DNA of 64,000 nucleotides from positions 1,879,501-1,943,500 of the forward strand of contig CAMRHE010000353.1 of NCBI GenBank assembly GCA_947044405.1. Direction: 5' to 3'. The stretch's first letter is position 1; each line of letters opens with the position of its first letter. Made by a program: the position numbers and the translations under genes. The DNA is from Leptodactylus fallax. Taxonomy: Eukaryota > Chordata > Amphibia > Anura > Leptodactylidae. Positions 21,236 to 32,733 of the stretch are shown here, piece by piece. Under the pieces are notes generated by a model that was not told the DNA's origin, made no database searches, and was given only the letters and a program-made list of their open reading frames with translations.

Positions 21236-21779
21236 GTGCCTTACTTATGCCTCCTAATGTCACCCTTGCACGCTGCACGACACTCCATCCCTATACCCTG
21301 TTACCAATAGATTCAAGGGGGGAAAAGGAAGGACAACAGTGAAACAACCTGTACACACATGTATTTTCTGATGAACTGTATATAACTGATGCAGCAAGAA
21401 ACTGTAGGATTTGGTCATGTAAATGATGAATCTATTGCTAACTCTGATTTTGAGTTCTTTTGTAGATGGCTCTCGATTTGGGAAGGATGGCAAATTCTAT
21501 ACCAGATATGCCAGTGAACATGAGGTAAACAAGCAGAACCATTACCCCCACAGGTCTCAGCTCAAGAAGCTGAACTGAAAGCACTCACTGAAACGGTGTA
21601 AAATAGCTGAGGGTAAGCCTGCTATGCCTTTTATATAGAATAAGACTATGGTCTGATGTGGAGAGTAAGACCTTACCTTAGTTCTAATGGTATGCTTATA
21701 AAGTATTTCCAGGCTATTCAGGAGCTGATGGAGATCATGCTGCCACCAAGGCTGATACAAAAGAGAGTAGAGATAATGC

Positions 21780-22640
21780 AAGGGCAGATGCTGCTGCCAA
21801 AATAGCTGCAGAAAAGCCTAGGGAACATGCCTCAACACTGGTGGTCACCATACCAGAGCAAGCTTCTCAGCTCTCTTTTCAGGTTCTAAAAACATTGCAG
21901 GACCAAGCCGGTCCAGAAGAAAAGAAGACTTGGGAGCAGAAAATTGCAAAAGATGAACAAGGCCTGATGGTCAGTGGTAAGAGAGTATGTTTACCAAGAG
22001 CATTGTTCCCAATGATTGCGCAAGCAGCTCATTCTCAAGTGCACCACTCAAAAACAGCCATGTGTGACCTGATGAGCAACGGTGGGTAAATCCAGGTTTT
22101 AGCACAACTGCAGCCAGATATGTGCAAGCCTGCATGACATGTGCTAGGCATAATGTGGGCCAAAAAGTAAAGGTTCCTTAGAAACACACCCCAAAGCCCT
22201 TGTACCCGTTTCAGAGATTGCAGGTTGACTATATACAGTTACCAAAGGTGGGAAGGTATGAGTACGTGCTTGTGTGTGTTGTTCTCTTTTCAGGATGGCC
22301 TGAGGCATTTCCGGTACAGAAAGCCACTGCAAAAGCAACTGTAGATAAACTACTTAAAGAAGTAGTGTGCAGATATGGGATCCCCGAGACCATCGAAAGT
22401 GATAATGGCACTCACTTCCCTGGACAGTTCTCTTCTAGATCCAAACCGTGTACTGAGAACACATTCCTTAAAGCCAGGAGACTGGGTAATGGTAAAGAGA
22501 CACGTGAGAGCCTTGATCCACAGTTTGATGGTCCTTTCCAAGTGCTTCTGGCAACATCCTCTTCAGTCAAGTTAAAAGGAAAGTCGACGTGGATCCACGC
22601 TAGTCACTGTAAAAATGTGACCTGCCCGGAAGAGGACTGA
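21780..22640 (+). pseudogene. Retroviral integrase remnant with internal deletion
   Basis: The N-terminal HHCC zinc-finger region is visible (21990-22150, His pair then 'CMTCARH'). The catalytic core shows the first Asp in 'LQVDYIQLP' (about 22224) and the second Asp in 'IESDNGTHF' (about 22395). Just after this the sequence jumps to the C-terminal beta-barrel ('LKPGDWVMVKRHVR', 'FDGPFQVLL', about 22465-22610). The catalytic Glu and about 300 bp are missing. The enzyme cannot be active. Confidence 0.82.
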
Positions 22641-22964
22641 AAGGATCTGGTACCTACTGGTGATCCTAGCCCTGGTGACACAACCAGTGAGCTTGTTCTA
22701 AAAGAAGAATGGGACAATAAATTGATTAAACACCATCAGGTGTTAACTGTTAACTAGGATGAGTACGAAGAACCCAGGGATTGTTGGATCTGTACTCACA
22801 GCCCTGGTTCTCCAAAGACTATGTTTTATCTAGCACTCCCTCTTGACCTAGATGAGTTTTTCTCTTAATGACTCCTGTTTTCATAATGTTTCGTGGAGTC
22901 CAGTGACTTATAAGGGAATGAACATCAGTAATAATCACTTTGTTCCAATTCCCATAGCAGGTTG
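22641..22964 (+). pseudogene. env 5' part (leader/SU start), truncated by CR1
   Basis: Between the integrase end and the CR1 insertion, a frame from 22852 with Asn-linked glycosylation sequons (NDS, NVS) continues as far as the CR1 junction at about 22965. Position alone suggests surface glycoprotein; no specific receptor-binding family is recognised. Confidence 0.45.
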
Positions 22965-25692
22965 GGTGGGAAATAAACAGGGAGAATTAGAGCTGATAAT
23001 ACAGAAGGAAAAATATGATGTCATTGGTATTACAGAAACTTGGTGGAACGATAAGCATGATTGGAATATACAGATGGAAGGATACAACCTATTCAAAAAA
23101 AAATAGAACTAATAAAAGAGGGGGAGGAGTTGCATTGTATGTTAAAAAAGATCACATTTCCACGGAAATCACAGTTTTACAAAATGATAACTTATTGGAA
23201 AATATTTGGGTAACAATTCAGGGGAAAAACAATGATAAGGACATCATAATAGGTGTTTATTATAGACCACCAGGACAGACAGAAGACATGGATGAGATTT
23301 TTTCACAGCAAATGACCACGCTTTCGAAGAAATTTGAAATTATCATGGGAGACTTTAATTACCCAGATATTCATTGGGAAACTCACACAGCTACGAGTAA
23401 AAGCTCTATCAAATTTTTATCCTCTCTAGCAGACAACTTCATTGCCCAGTTAGTAGAAAAAAACACGAGAGGAACATCCATTCTGGACCTAGTTTTAACT
23501 AACAAGGAGGACATGGTTAAGGAATTAAGGGTAGCAGGGACATTGGGATTCAGCGACCATGCTATACTCGAGTTTGGGGTTGTAAGAAGAAGAAGACCTG
23601 AGAAGACAGAGACTAGAAGGCTCAATTTTAGTAGGGCAGATTTTAGGGGCCTAAAGGTAAGGGTTAGTAGAATTCCATGGCGAAAAATACTTAAGCACAA
23701 AAATGCACATGAGGGGTGGGAAATTTTCCGTAGGGAAATCATTAATGCACAGGAACTAACAATACCTAGAAGCAAGAAAAATGGGAATCACCTAAAAACT
23801 CCAGGATGGATGACCAAAAAATTACATAACCTACTAAAAAAGAAAAAGGAAACATACAACAAGTGGAAGATGGGAGCTATATCTAAGAGTATACAGCAGT
23901 TTGCAGACTCTGCAAGATAAGCATTAAAAAAGCTAAGGCTGAATACGAATTGAAGCTTGCAAAAGAAGTTAAGAGTAAGGTAAAAGGTTTTTGGGGATAT
24001 GTTAAGAGCAAAAGAAAAGTGAAGGAAACCATTGGAGTCCTGAAGAACGAAAAGGGTGAAAAAGTTAACATGGTGGATCAGCAGGTGGAGTTACTAAATT
24101 CATATTTTGTATCCGTCTTCTCCCAAGAAATGGATGGAAATATCAACATTAATGGTGATAGTGATGAGGGGAATGAGGACTCCAAGCTGATTATAAGTGA
24201 AGGTTTGGTAAGAGAACATTTAGCTAAGATTAAGGAAACCAAGTCCCCAGGACCGGATGATTTACACCCTAGAGTTTTAAAAGAATTAGCAGAGGAAATA
24301 ACAGAACCACTTGCAATAATCTTTAATAAGTCATGGGAAACAGGAGTGGTCCCTCTAGATTAGAAAAGGGCAAATGTGGTCCCCATCTACAAAAAGGGGA
24401 ATAGGGACGACCCAGGAAATTATAGGCCGGTAAGTCTGACCTCGATAGTAGGAAAAATCTTTGAACAAATCGTTAAAGAACATTTAATTAGGTACCTGGA
24501 TGGGAAGGCTTAAATTAATCAGAGCCAGCACGGCTTTATGCCTAATAAATCTTGTCAGACTAATCTTATTTCCTTCTATAATAAAGTCACTGAATGGTTG
24601 GACCAGGGGAATGCAGTGGACATAGTATATCTTGACTTTAGTAAGGCCTTTGATAAAGTATCTCATAACATTCTTATTGAAAAAATGATCAAGTATGGCT
24701 TCGATAAAATATCAGTAAGGTGGGTTCACAATTGGCTAAATGATCGGGCACAACGAGTAATTCTAAATGGCTATACATCAAACTGGAAGAAAGTAAAAAG
24801 CGGGGTGCCGCAGGGCTCTGTCCTGGGCCCAGTACTTTTTAATATTTTTATAAATGATCTGGATGATGGGATTAATGGGGAACTAATAAAATTTGCAGAT
24901 GATACAAAGATAGGAGGAATGGCCAACACTAGAGAGGAGAGAGAGTGCATCCAAAAGGACTTAGACACACTGGAACAATGGGCTGAGGTGAACAAAATGG
25001 TATTCAACAAGGACAAATGCAAAGTTCTACATCTGGGTAACAGAAATGCAAGAAGCATATATAGTATGGGAGGAATAGTACTAAGTGAGAGTACAGGGGA
25101 AAAGGATCTGGGAATAATAATAGATCACAAATTCAACATGAGTCAACAGTGCGGTGCGGTGGCTAAAAAGGCTAATAAAATTCTAGGATGTATCAAGACG
25201 AGCATTGAAGCTAGATCAAGAGAGGTAATTATTCCGCTGTACTCTGCCCTGGTCAGACCCCACCTGGAATACTGTGTACAGTTCTGGGCTCCCCAGTTTA
25301 AGAAAGACATCGATTTATTGGAGCAGGTCCAGAGAAGAGCAAGCAAAATGGTGGAAGGTCTACAAACCATGTCCTACGAAGAAAGGCTAAAAGAATTGGG
25401 ACTGCTTAGTTTGCAGAAGAGAAGGCTAAGGGGAGACTTAATAGCGGTATTTAAATATCTGAAAGGTTGTCACAGTGCAGAGGGATTAACCCTATTCTCA
25501 TTAGCAGAAGGAAGCACGAGAAGTAATGGGATGAAACTAAGGGGAAGGAGATTCAGATTAGACATTAGGAAAAACTTTCTAACAGTAAGGGTAGTGAGGG
25601 AGTGGAATAGGCTGCCACGGGAGGTGGTGAGTTCTTCATCAATTGAAATCTTCAAGCGGAATCTGGATAGGTATATAGCTGGGATGATCTAG
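22965..25692 (+). pseudogene. CR1 ORF2 (APE endonuclease and RT), disrupted
   Basis: Endonuclease motifs: 'ITETWW' (about 23030), 'RGGGVALYV', 'GVYYRPPGQ', 'IMGDFNYPDIHW' (about 23343) and 'GFSDHAILEF' (about 23547). RT motifs: 'SPGPDDLHP' (about 24245), 'NYRPVSLTSI', 'SQHGFMPNKS', 'VYLDFSKAFDKVSH' (first catalytic Asp, about 24630), 'SGVPQGSVLGP', 'FADDTKIGG' (about 24891) and the CR1 C-terminal 'LVRPHLEYCVQFW'. Breaks: an A-run frameshift at about 23095, a frameshift at about 23905, TAG at 24361 and TAA at 24511. The last 384 codons from 24538 are open. Coding similarity to avian CR1 ORF2 is very strong from memory. Confidence 0.93.
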
Positions 25693-25780
25693 GAATTCCT
25701 GCTTTTGCAGGGGGTTGGACTCGATGGCCCGTGAGGTCCCTTCCAACTCAAACAAAAGAAAGAAAAGAAAGAAAGAAAGA
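22965..25780 (+). mobile_element. CR1 LINE inserted in env
   Basis: A 5'-truncated CR1 element. It starts inside the endonuclease domain, and its 3' end carries the CR1 hallmark 'ggttggactcgatggccc...ggtcccttccaac' (25712-25747), followed by an AAAG/GAAA microsatellite tail (25753-25780) instead of the usual octamer repeat. The imperfect 'tcccatagcaggtt' / 'tcccatggttacag' on the two sides may be a target duplication. Confidence 0.92.
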
Positions 25781-27154
25781 TCCTCCCATGGTTACAGCTA
25801 AATCTGACAGGTAGACCAAGCAAGTATTATGATTGGAAAAAGGAAAATTTGAACATAAATTCAAAGTCCCATATCATGCCGGTATCATTCCCACAGAAGA
25901 GCTTAATATTAGCCTTAGTCTGCCAAGCACCTGTACTGTAAGGTCAGATAAAGTGGACTTCATTTTTAAGAAAAAAATTCATGCCCCCTTACAAGATAGT
26001 GACAGATGGTTCACAGAGGGAATAAAGGGTTGTCCAGAGCACAATTCCTCAATAGAACGGGGATTAGTTAAGGATAGTCGGTCAGGGGTGTCTGATACAG
26101 AGCACCGGACCCCAAAGAGACATAGAGAGGGGGGGTAAGTGGTGTGCAAAACCCCCCATGCAGCGACTCTTTAGCTACCTCTATTGCCTAGTTCAGCTTC
26201 GGAGAGCATGCACATTGCCCAAGGATGTATATCTAGTATGTGGTCATCAGGCATACAAGTGGCTACCCTCAGGGGGAGAGGGGACTTGTACTGTAGCTAG
26301 ACTGACACCAGCCACCTTCATAACTGCTCATGAACATGTGAAACCTGAGATAATACCCCGTCATACTTTGTACAAGCGTGCAGCAGACAATCACCCTAGG
26401 AAAGATGGGCGACCCCATGTGGTTTCAATGGGTACAAGCAACAGAATCATCAGCACGATACTCTTGTATCCCATGGTTATGCAAACTTGGGACAAGTTAG
26501 TAGAATCCACCGATTATCTAGATGAGCAGATACACCATTCTAGGCCTGTTGAATGCCACTAATACGATACAAGGACAACCCATAATAGTCAGTAAACAAC
26601 ACACCATAGTTCTTGACTATCTCACAGCAGCACAGGGGTAATGTGTCAGATTATTGGACCTTCCTGTTGTCACTATATCAACTCTGAGGGGAATCTTCAA
26701 GTGTGGGCAGGGATTGATAAGGTCAGAGAACTTAGAGAGAAATGGATCAAAGAACATTACAGGACACAGGACAGTTGGTGGTCAGATACCTTTTTTTTTT
26801 ATTCTTAAATCCTGAGAATTGGTTTAAGAGATTAGGTGGATGATTTATGGGAATATTGCAGGGAATATTTCAAATATTATTGCTGTGTTTTTGCATCTAT
26901 TTGACTATAAAGTTTATATTCTGGTTTGTAAAAAAACTTGCTAGAAAGAGGTGCAAGCCCAAGATAGTGGGTTTGCAGGTTGTAAGGGTGGTCAGACACA
27001 CTGATAAACATGACAGTGAAGGCATCCCTCTGAGTGTATTAGATCAATAGGTATGTAAATGGTATAACATATCCATGGGGAATGAGGTGAATTCTACAAA
27101 AACCCAGGACTGATTAGGAGACCTAATACCCTGGGTATGGGTTATATCATTTAC
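25781..27154 (+). pseudogene. env 3' part with TM subunit remnant
   Basis: Env resumes after the CR1 tail in broken frames (25833-26138, 26158-26562). The TM subunit is recognisable by a CX6CC disulfide motif at 26644-26670 and by a hydrophobic membrane span (about 26860-26935) followed by a basic, Lys/Arg-rich cytoplasmic tail in the frame 26847-27050. A T-run at about 26791 disrupts the frame between them. CX6CC marks gamma-type envelopes, in which SU and TM are disulfide linked (family knowledge). Confidence 0.72.
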
Positions 27155-27167
27155 AAAAGGAGGGAAA
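27155..27167 (+). promoter_or_regulatory. Polypurine tract
   Basis: AAAAGGAGGGAAA immediately precedes the 3' LTR, as required for plus-strand priming. Confidence 0.85.
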
Positions 27168-27560
27168 TGTGGAGGATGACTCAGCTATTGTATCCTCCAT
27201 TTTAGATTTCACGGTCATGTGGACCATGCCTGTAGCCATTTTACATTCCTCTTTTGTCTAGAGAGCTCATCCCCCCACCACATGGCTTAAGGGGATGAGC
27301 CGCTCTCTTATTTCTTATCCAATAGCCATGTGCCAGAACTATTTTACAACTTTGCCACCAATCATGTTATGTTAATTACAGTAACCCGACCTGTTCTTTG
27401 TCTACTGTACTTAAAAACCAAATGTTTCCCTCCATTAAAGCAAAACCCACTATATACACTATAGCTGTGCATATGTGTCTCTCTCTCTGAGCTAGCTCTT
27501 ACATCAACCTTATGAATTTGGACTTCAATACGGCGATACTTAGAGCGGATTGCGCTCACA
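27168..27560 (+). repeat. 3' LTR of the endogenous retrovirus
   Basis: 393 bp, same ends and length as the 5' LTR, about 99% identical by eye, followed by GACC (27561-27564) and the resumed LINE ORF2. Confidence 0.95.
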
Positions 27561-27564
27561 GACC

Positions 27565-28168
27565 TATGACATCTGTTTCGGGCAACCCGGATTTTCCTGC
27601 TGCGCTCCACTCCTCCTTTTTATCCTATGCCAGGGGCCAACCGATCCTTCGATTCCACCAAGTAGCAAGCACGACATCTCTCCTATCCCGCCAAGAACTG
27701 ACCCCCCCTAGGTCAGACTCTGATTCTGCTGTATCCCATTGGCAATACGCCCAACTAACTCACCTATACGCCACTCTTAAGATAACGCACAATCTGCACA
27801 GAGAGTTATTGCCCTTTGAACGCATATGCCTCTCTCCCCATACCCCAGCTCACACAATCTCGCTCATCTATGGCATGCTGCGGGAGACCGCTACTGACTC
27901 CCTACCTGCTTTTGCGGGTGGATGGGAAAGGGAGCTGGGAGTCTCGTTTGCGCCGGATGTGTGGTCATCGGCATTCCAGGCGTACCACAAATTCTCTATT
28001 TCCTGCAAGGCACAGGAGACTAACTATAAGATACTCTCCCGATGGTACAGAGTCCCGTCTGTTCTCCATGAGATGTATCCCTCCACCTCAGAATGATGCT
28101 GCAGATGTAACTCTGGCAGGGGTACGATGAAACACATCTGGTGGGAATGCACACTCTTACGCCCCTCC
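27565..28168 (+). pseudogene. LINE ORF2, part 3: C-terminal domain with Cys/His motif
   Basis: The LINE frame resumes exactly after the provirus (frame 27512-28096: 'SVSGNPDFPAALHSSF', 'ISCKAQETNYKILSRWYRVP'). A TGA at 28094 falls just before the L1-type C-terminal Cys/His motif (28097-28156, C-X2-C then 'GTMKHIWWEC'). In intact L1-like proteins a Trp often precedes these Cys residues, so the stop probably arose by TGG to TGA. Homology fades at about 28168. Confidence 0.85.
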
Positions 28169-28169
28169 T

Positions 28170-28955
28170 GATGACTCTGGATACTGGAGTCCGGACCGGC
28201 CATATCAATAACAGAAAGGGACCTAGCGTCATGTGCCACAGGGCCCCTTTCCTTTAAAATAATAAACATTTTTAATCACCTGTCCTTGCATGCGGCTTCA
28301 TCTTCTGGTGTTCTGGACACCACCTCTGCTCAGCGGTTACCTCAGCTGTGACGTCCTTAACGCATGACGTCAGCCGCAGAGAAGAGGAAGCCGGCAACGG
28401 GGCCAGCGGAGCAGCGTGAGGAGGCCCAGGAGAGGTAAGACAAGGTGAGTATAACAGTTTGTTATTTTCCCTTACCTCCCCTGGAGCATTATACTAGGGG
28501 AACCTCTCTGGGCAATATATTATACTATGTGGAGGCCATTCTGGAGTATGTTATACTGTGTGGGGTCACTGTGAAGCATTATTCTTGGGGGGGGGGCCTC
28601 TGCAGAGCATATTATATTGTGTGGCGCCACTGTGGGGCATTATTTGGGGGAGGGGACTAAGGAGCATTATATTAGGGGGCACTCTGGGGAGCATATTATA
28701 CTGCGTGGAGCCTACTGTGGAGCATTATACTGGGGGGACGCTCTGGGGAGCATAATATATTGCGTGGGGCCACTGTGGAGCGAAAAACTGGGGGAGCACT
28801 GTGGAGCATTATACTAGGTGGGCCCTCTGGGGAGCATATTATACTATGGGCCACAGCTTTATACTGGGGGGGGAGGGCAAGTGTGGGGAGCCTGTTATAC
28901 TGTGTGGGGCCACTGTGGAGTGTATTATAGATTTGCTTATATATCTGGCTTCCAA
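28170..28955. repeat. hAT-like relic (59767 family) with minisatellite
   Basis: The first part (28190-28490, 'gggcccctttcc', 'gcccaggagaggtaag', 'gtgagtat') parallels the interior of the element at 59767-61425. From about 28485 to 28930 follows an imperfect minisatellite whose unit reads roughly 'ccactgtggagcattatactgg' plus 'ctctggggagcatattatactg'. No termini were found. Confidence 0.6.
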
Positions 28956-31170
28956 ATTAATACATTTAACATAAACCAGTGCCCAATTTTCACATTTTTA
29001 AATTTTGGAGGATGTCACAAAAACATGTCACAAACTGCTTATTTGTATACTATGTACATCCTATAAACTACGCACCAACAGAGGACAGTCCAAAATGTAA
29101 TCTATTTTATAGAATAGTAGATATGGAAGCTGGGGCTCTTTGTGTTCACTGCATCATACAAAATTACTTCCTGATTTTTGACACAAGTCTTATCTTGAGT
29201 AGACACACCTGTGTCATCAGTCCAAACTGAGGGCAAATATAGCTGCTGGGTTAAGATACTGATGCATGAGCATACATACACATATGCAAAAACCACAAAC
29301 AAAATATACAAAAGAATAAAGAGAATAAAATGTGTGATTTTTTTCAGTTTTCATTATAGGGTATTTACAAATAAAAGAGTTGTTCTCTTGCATGTTGTAA
29401 GGTTATTCTTTGTTTCTGACTTTTCGGTATCTCCACAGGAGGCAACTACAAGAGCTCATGGACATGGAAGTTTTATGGCTTTTTTTTTTTTTTTTTACCA
29501 GGCCATTATGGAGTTTCCATCAGGCTCCTTATGTACAGAGGCATTCTTCCCCTAAAAACTAATTTTATAACTCACCAACATGTGCCAACCAGCATGTCAC
29601 ATACAGTGAATTTTCCATAATGCACAATTATAGCATACTTTGGAAGACTCAAAATCATATCTCTGTACACACAAACATTTTTTTATGACTGCGCCAACTG
29701 GCATAATGCATTCTGAGGAGAATTTACTAAGGCTAGGAGACTCCACCACAGATTCCGCTTAAATTGGTGGGGAGAAAAGTCCTGCAAGGTGGAAAGGAGG
29801 AGACCAGGTGGAAATTATAGTCTAAGGGGTGCGGGGATTTCCGCTGGTAACCACCTTTTAAGCGTACAGGGTCTCCTTCTTTCAGGTTCCCATGCAGACC
29901 CCAACGCTAGTGTGAACCTAGCGTAATATGGTTGTACCAAAATTTGGTTCATTCTCCAACCTGCTAGCCACTTTTCTCAAAAGTGAGAGGAGCAGAGCAG
30001 ACCTTGAAAGCCTCGACTGACAGATTTACTACAACTCATGCCAGAAATCTGGTGCGAATTATACCTGGAATCTACACCAGTCCCTGATGAGCATAGATTT
30101 CAATTGTGACACATGGAACCTGCCACTAGTACTCTGCCACTATATTAATACTGCTGTACCCAACAGCTATGGTGCCTGCTCACCTACTGTGCAGGCACCA
30201 TCTTGAAAGATGGTCATATGTAGGGAATATTTTAGATATTACTGCTAAAACTTCACTAGTACCCATCATGTGACTGCTCAGGTCAATGACTGGTCGCAGC
30301 GATTCTTGAGCCACTTCACTTCCAGCCTGCCAGTTCCTGCACATAACAGAAGATTGGAGTAGTTGCATATGGTTTATTTTTTCATTTTACATCTGCCCTG
30401 GTTTTTCCAAGTTGTTTGGGAAACCCCTTTAATATATGCTGAAACAAAAACAAAAAAATCAGTCACAGAAAATATGGTATAGATAAGGGGGTAGTCAGAT
30501 TTTACTGTATCATTTTCTGTCTGGGTTGGTGGGAAAACTCAGTAACTGTATTTTTGTTTTTATGCTATTCACCATGTGGTATAAAATGAAAAACTTTTTG
30601 GAATTGATTATTTCAATACCAAATGTATAATGTTATTGAATGTTTCTATAATTTTGCATATAAAACACTGAGAAAATAATTTTTACCATTCTGGGGTACA
30701 TGAACCTTTTTAGCCCCTTTGCCATCACTGTAATGTTACAGTTGAGGTTGTGAAGGAGTTAACAGCCGAATGATGATACCAGGCTATATCATGTCCACTG
30801 AGAAGGCTGAAAGTCTGCCAGGAATGCAGTCTTGGGAGCTTGAGATTAATAATTTAATGTGTAAGGTATACCTAAAGGCTAGCTGGAAAATGTAATCGTG
30901 ATCTCTGTGGATGATTGATATATATATTTTTATTTCTCTGTGACACGGTTATAAAGGCGTGTACAGTATTTTATTATGCATTATGTTGATTGTTATTAAG
31001 GATTATAAATGCAAACGGAGTAAGAAAGAAAAAAAATAATCAGGCCGCTTTCTGAGACTTTGCTATTTGGAAAGATGTGCGGGTTACAAACCTTTGGAAA
31101 TGAGGGCCTCCTGTAGCAAAAATGGATACGGCACTTTGACTAGAATTCAATTATTGTTATATCTGTCAGT
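28956..31170. other. No gene seen; MITE fragment and hairpin
   Basis: Mostly single-copy-looking AT-rich DNA. Contains a T-run (29480-29498), a degenerate MITE fragment ending 'gctagtgtgaacctagcg' (about 29727-29923), a perfect hairpin GGTGCCTGC/GCAGGCACC (about 30172-30200) and a TTAA-type MITE end 'gggaaacccctttaa' at about 30418-30433. Confidence 0.45.
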
Positions 31171-31319
31171 CAATAAGGCCACATTCACACAGTATTTTCC
31201 AACAGTATTTGTAAGCCTGCACGGAGGACTTTTCTCTCCGTCGGTTTCAGTATAAAACCGAAAGAAAAATAATGGACGCCATTATAGTCTATAGCCCAGT
31301 GCAAGTGTGAACCTAGCCT
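31171..31319. repeat. Small MITE with 'ttcacac...gtgtgaa' ends
   Basis: Runs from 'aaggccacattcacac' to 'gtgtgaacctagcct', with a 'tggacgccattatagtctat' centre common to the family of MITEs at 42296, 43170, 53631 and 60625. Confidence 0.6.
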
Positions 31320-32733
31320 ATGGATGTTACTGTGCATTGAGATTTGTGCAATTATTCTGTAACCAAAATGTATATCCTAGCATGGATCAGGCAAAATCAA
31401 GCATAATATGGTGCTATTATCTATCAGCAGGCTACTCAGATAAACAGATCATAGCTGAAATGTACTAATGTAGTATGGTACAGCTATGTCCTATCCCTTA
31501 TGGGTTTATCAACTCCTTTACGATAAGCAGGTTACGGAGACAGTAGCATCTCTTAGTACATATCCTAGTGAACTAGCTTACTTCCTTCCACTCACGAGTA
31601 CTCTGAAATGTCAAGATCTTGCATTCTGAGCTGGTCTCTGTGACTGGTCACAGATTAGCATGGACCAGAGGCTCCAAAGATTTAGAACATGGGCCAGATG
31701 AAACTAAATTTAAGTCTGGGTGGTTCTGAATAATAAGAGTGACAATATGTAGGGGTATTGCAGCAGCAAGTGGATACACATAGCACAGACTACAAAAACA
31801 ATAAATAAATAAGAACTTTTTAATTCATCCAAGGCAACATAAAATTATATCTAAAAAAAAGAGAGCATGTAAGCACTATACATGGACATGAAATTATTAG
31901 CAAGTGTTTCCACCCCATCCCCATAACAAGGATCATAATGAAAATGTTGGTTCCTCTAATGAAATGTCCTTTCACTTTTTTTGGGTGGCTTCTTTGGCAC
32001 AACTGAGCAATATTATAGGTTCTCCAGAAAACATAATCTTCGGTTCATCATTTCACTTTAGGACACATCCCTAAAAGAAAACCACTGCAGTAAATGTGAA
32101 GTAAAAAGTCTACAAAACCAAAATAACCTTACTTAGTATTTGTGGAGTATGTACTGTAATTAAAGCCATGTACCGCAACCTTTCTATATACCTTATGTTT
32201 AATGCCACCCCAGAGTCAAGATCCCTACTTGCTGTCATTGAATGGAACGGCGTTAACACTACGAGACCGAATACCAGTCCTGATCCTTTCTAACTACAAC
32301 ATGTAGAAAGGGGTCAGCAAAACATTATGCAGAAAAAAGTATGAAAAAAACCCTTATACATATATATACATACTGCAAATTTGTTACAGAACTTTCTGTG
32401 ACTGCCCCATTCATCCTAGGGCTCTTTCAGATCTCCTCCTACAGGAGGTGATTTCTATCACAATCAAAGTACATTATTCACATCGGTATAGGTCAGTACC
32501 ATTCTATATTTGTTGTCCATGGTCCTGGGGCTGTTGGAGAGCGAGAGAGACAGTTATGGTGCAGATTCTCCTTTACTCACTTTGAGCAGTTTATAGTAGC
32601 TAGTTTCATACCACCAGCTCAGGGAGAAGTGCAAACTCCAGACAGAGCATGCAGCAGGATACAAGTCATGCAAAGTTTATGCAAAGTTTGACACAAATTA
32701 AGTTACAGAAATGTCAATGTGTAAATACATCCT
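31320..32733. other. No recognised feature
   Basis: AT-rich sequence without a supported gene or repeat structure. Confidence 0.4.

Larger units (their letters stand above)
18490..27560 (+). mobile_element. Endogenous retrovirus, class I-like, with CR1 insert
   Basis: Two 393-bp LTRs (18490-18882, 27168-27560) begin TG and end CA. They are flanked by a 4-bp duplication GACC (18486-18489, 27561-27564) inside LINE ORF2. The order leader, gag remnant, protease, RT, RNase H, integrase, env is recognisable. A CX6CC motif in TM and a 4-bp duplication fit the gamma/epsilon-like class. Large internal deletions, frameshifts and a 2.8-kb CR1 in env make it defective. Net retroviral sequence is only about 6.2 kb. 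Confidence 0.92.
5253..28168 (+). mobile_element. L1/Tx1-type LINE, full-length but split in three by nested insertions
   Basis: One LINE can be read through three segments: about 5253-9329, 17648-18489 and 27565-28168. The cut at 9329/17648 is the TA duplication of a Tc1 element. The cut at 18489/27565 is the GACC duplication of an endogenous retrovirus. Across both junctions the ORF2 reading frame rejoins exactly when the insertion and one duplication copy are removed. ORF1 (5346-6828) and ORF2 (from 7268) have the L1 layout of coiled-coil ORF1p, APE endonuclease, reverse transcriptase and C-terminal Cys/His motif. All frames carry frameshifts and stops, so the element is dead. No poly(A) tail or flanking duplication was identified at 28168. 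Confidence 0.85.

Noticed and set aside
26847..27050. Independent small membrane-protein gene
   Set aside because: It is the membrane span and tail of the env relic, downstream of a CX6CC motif and just before the polypurine tract.
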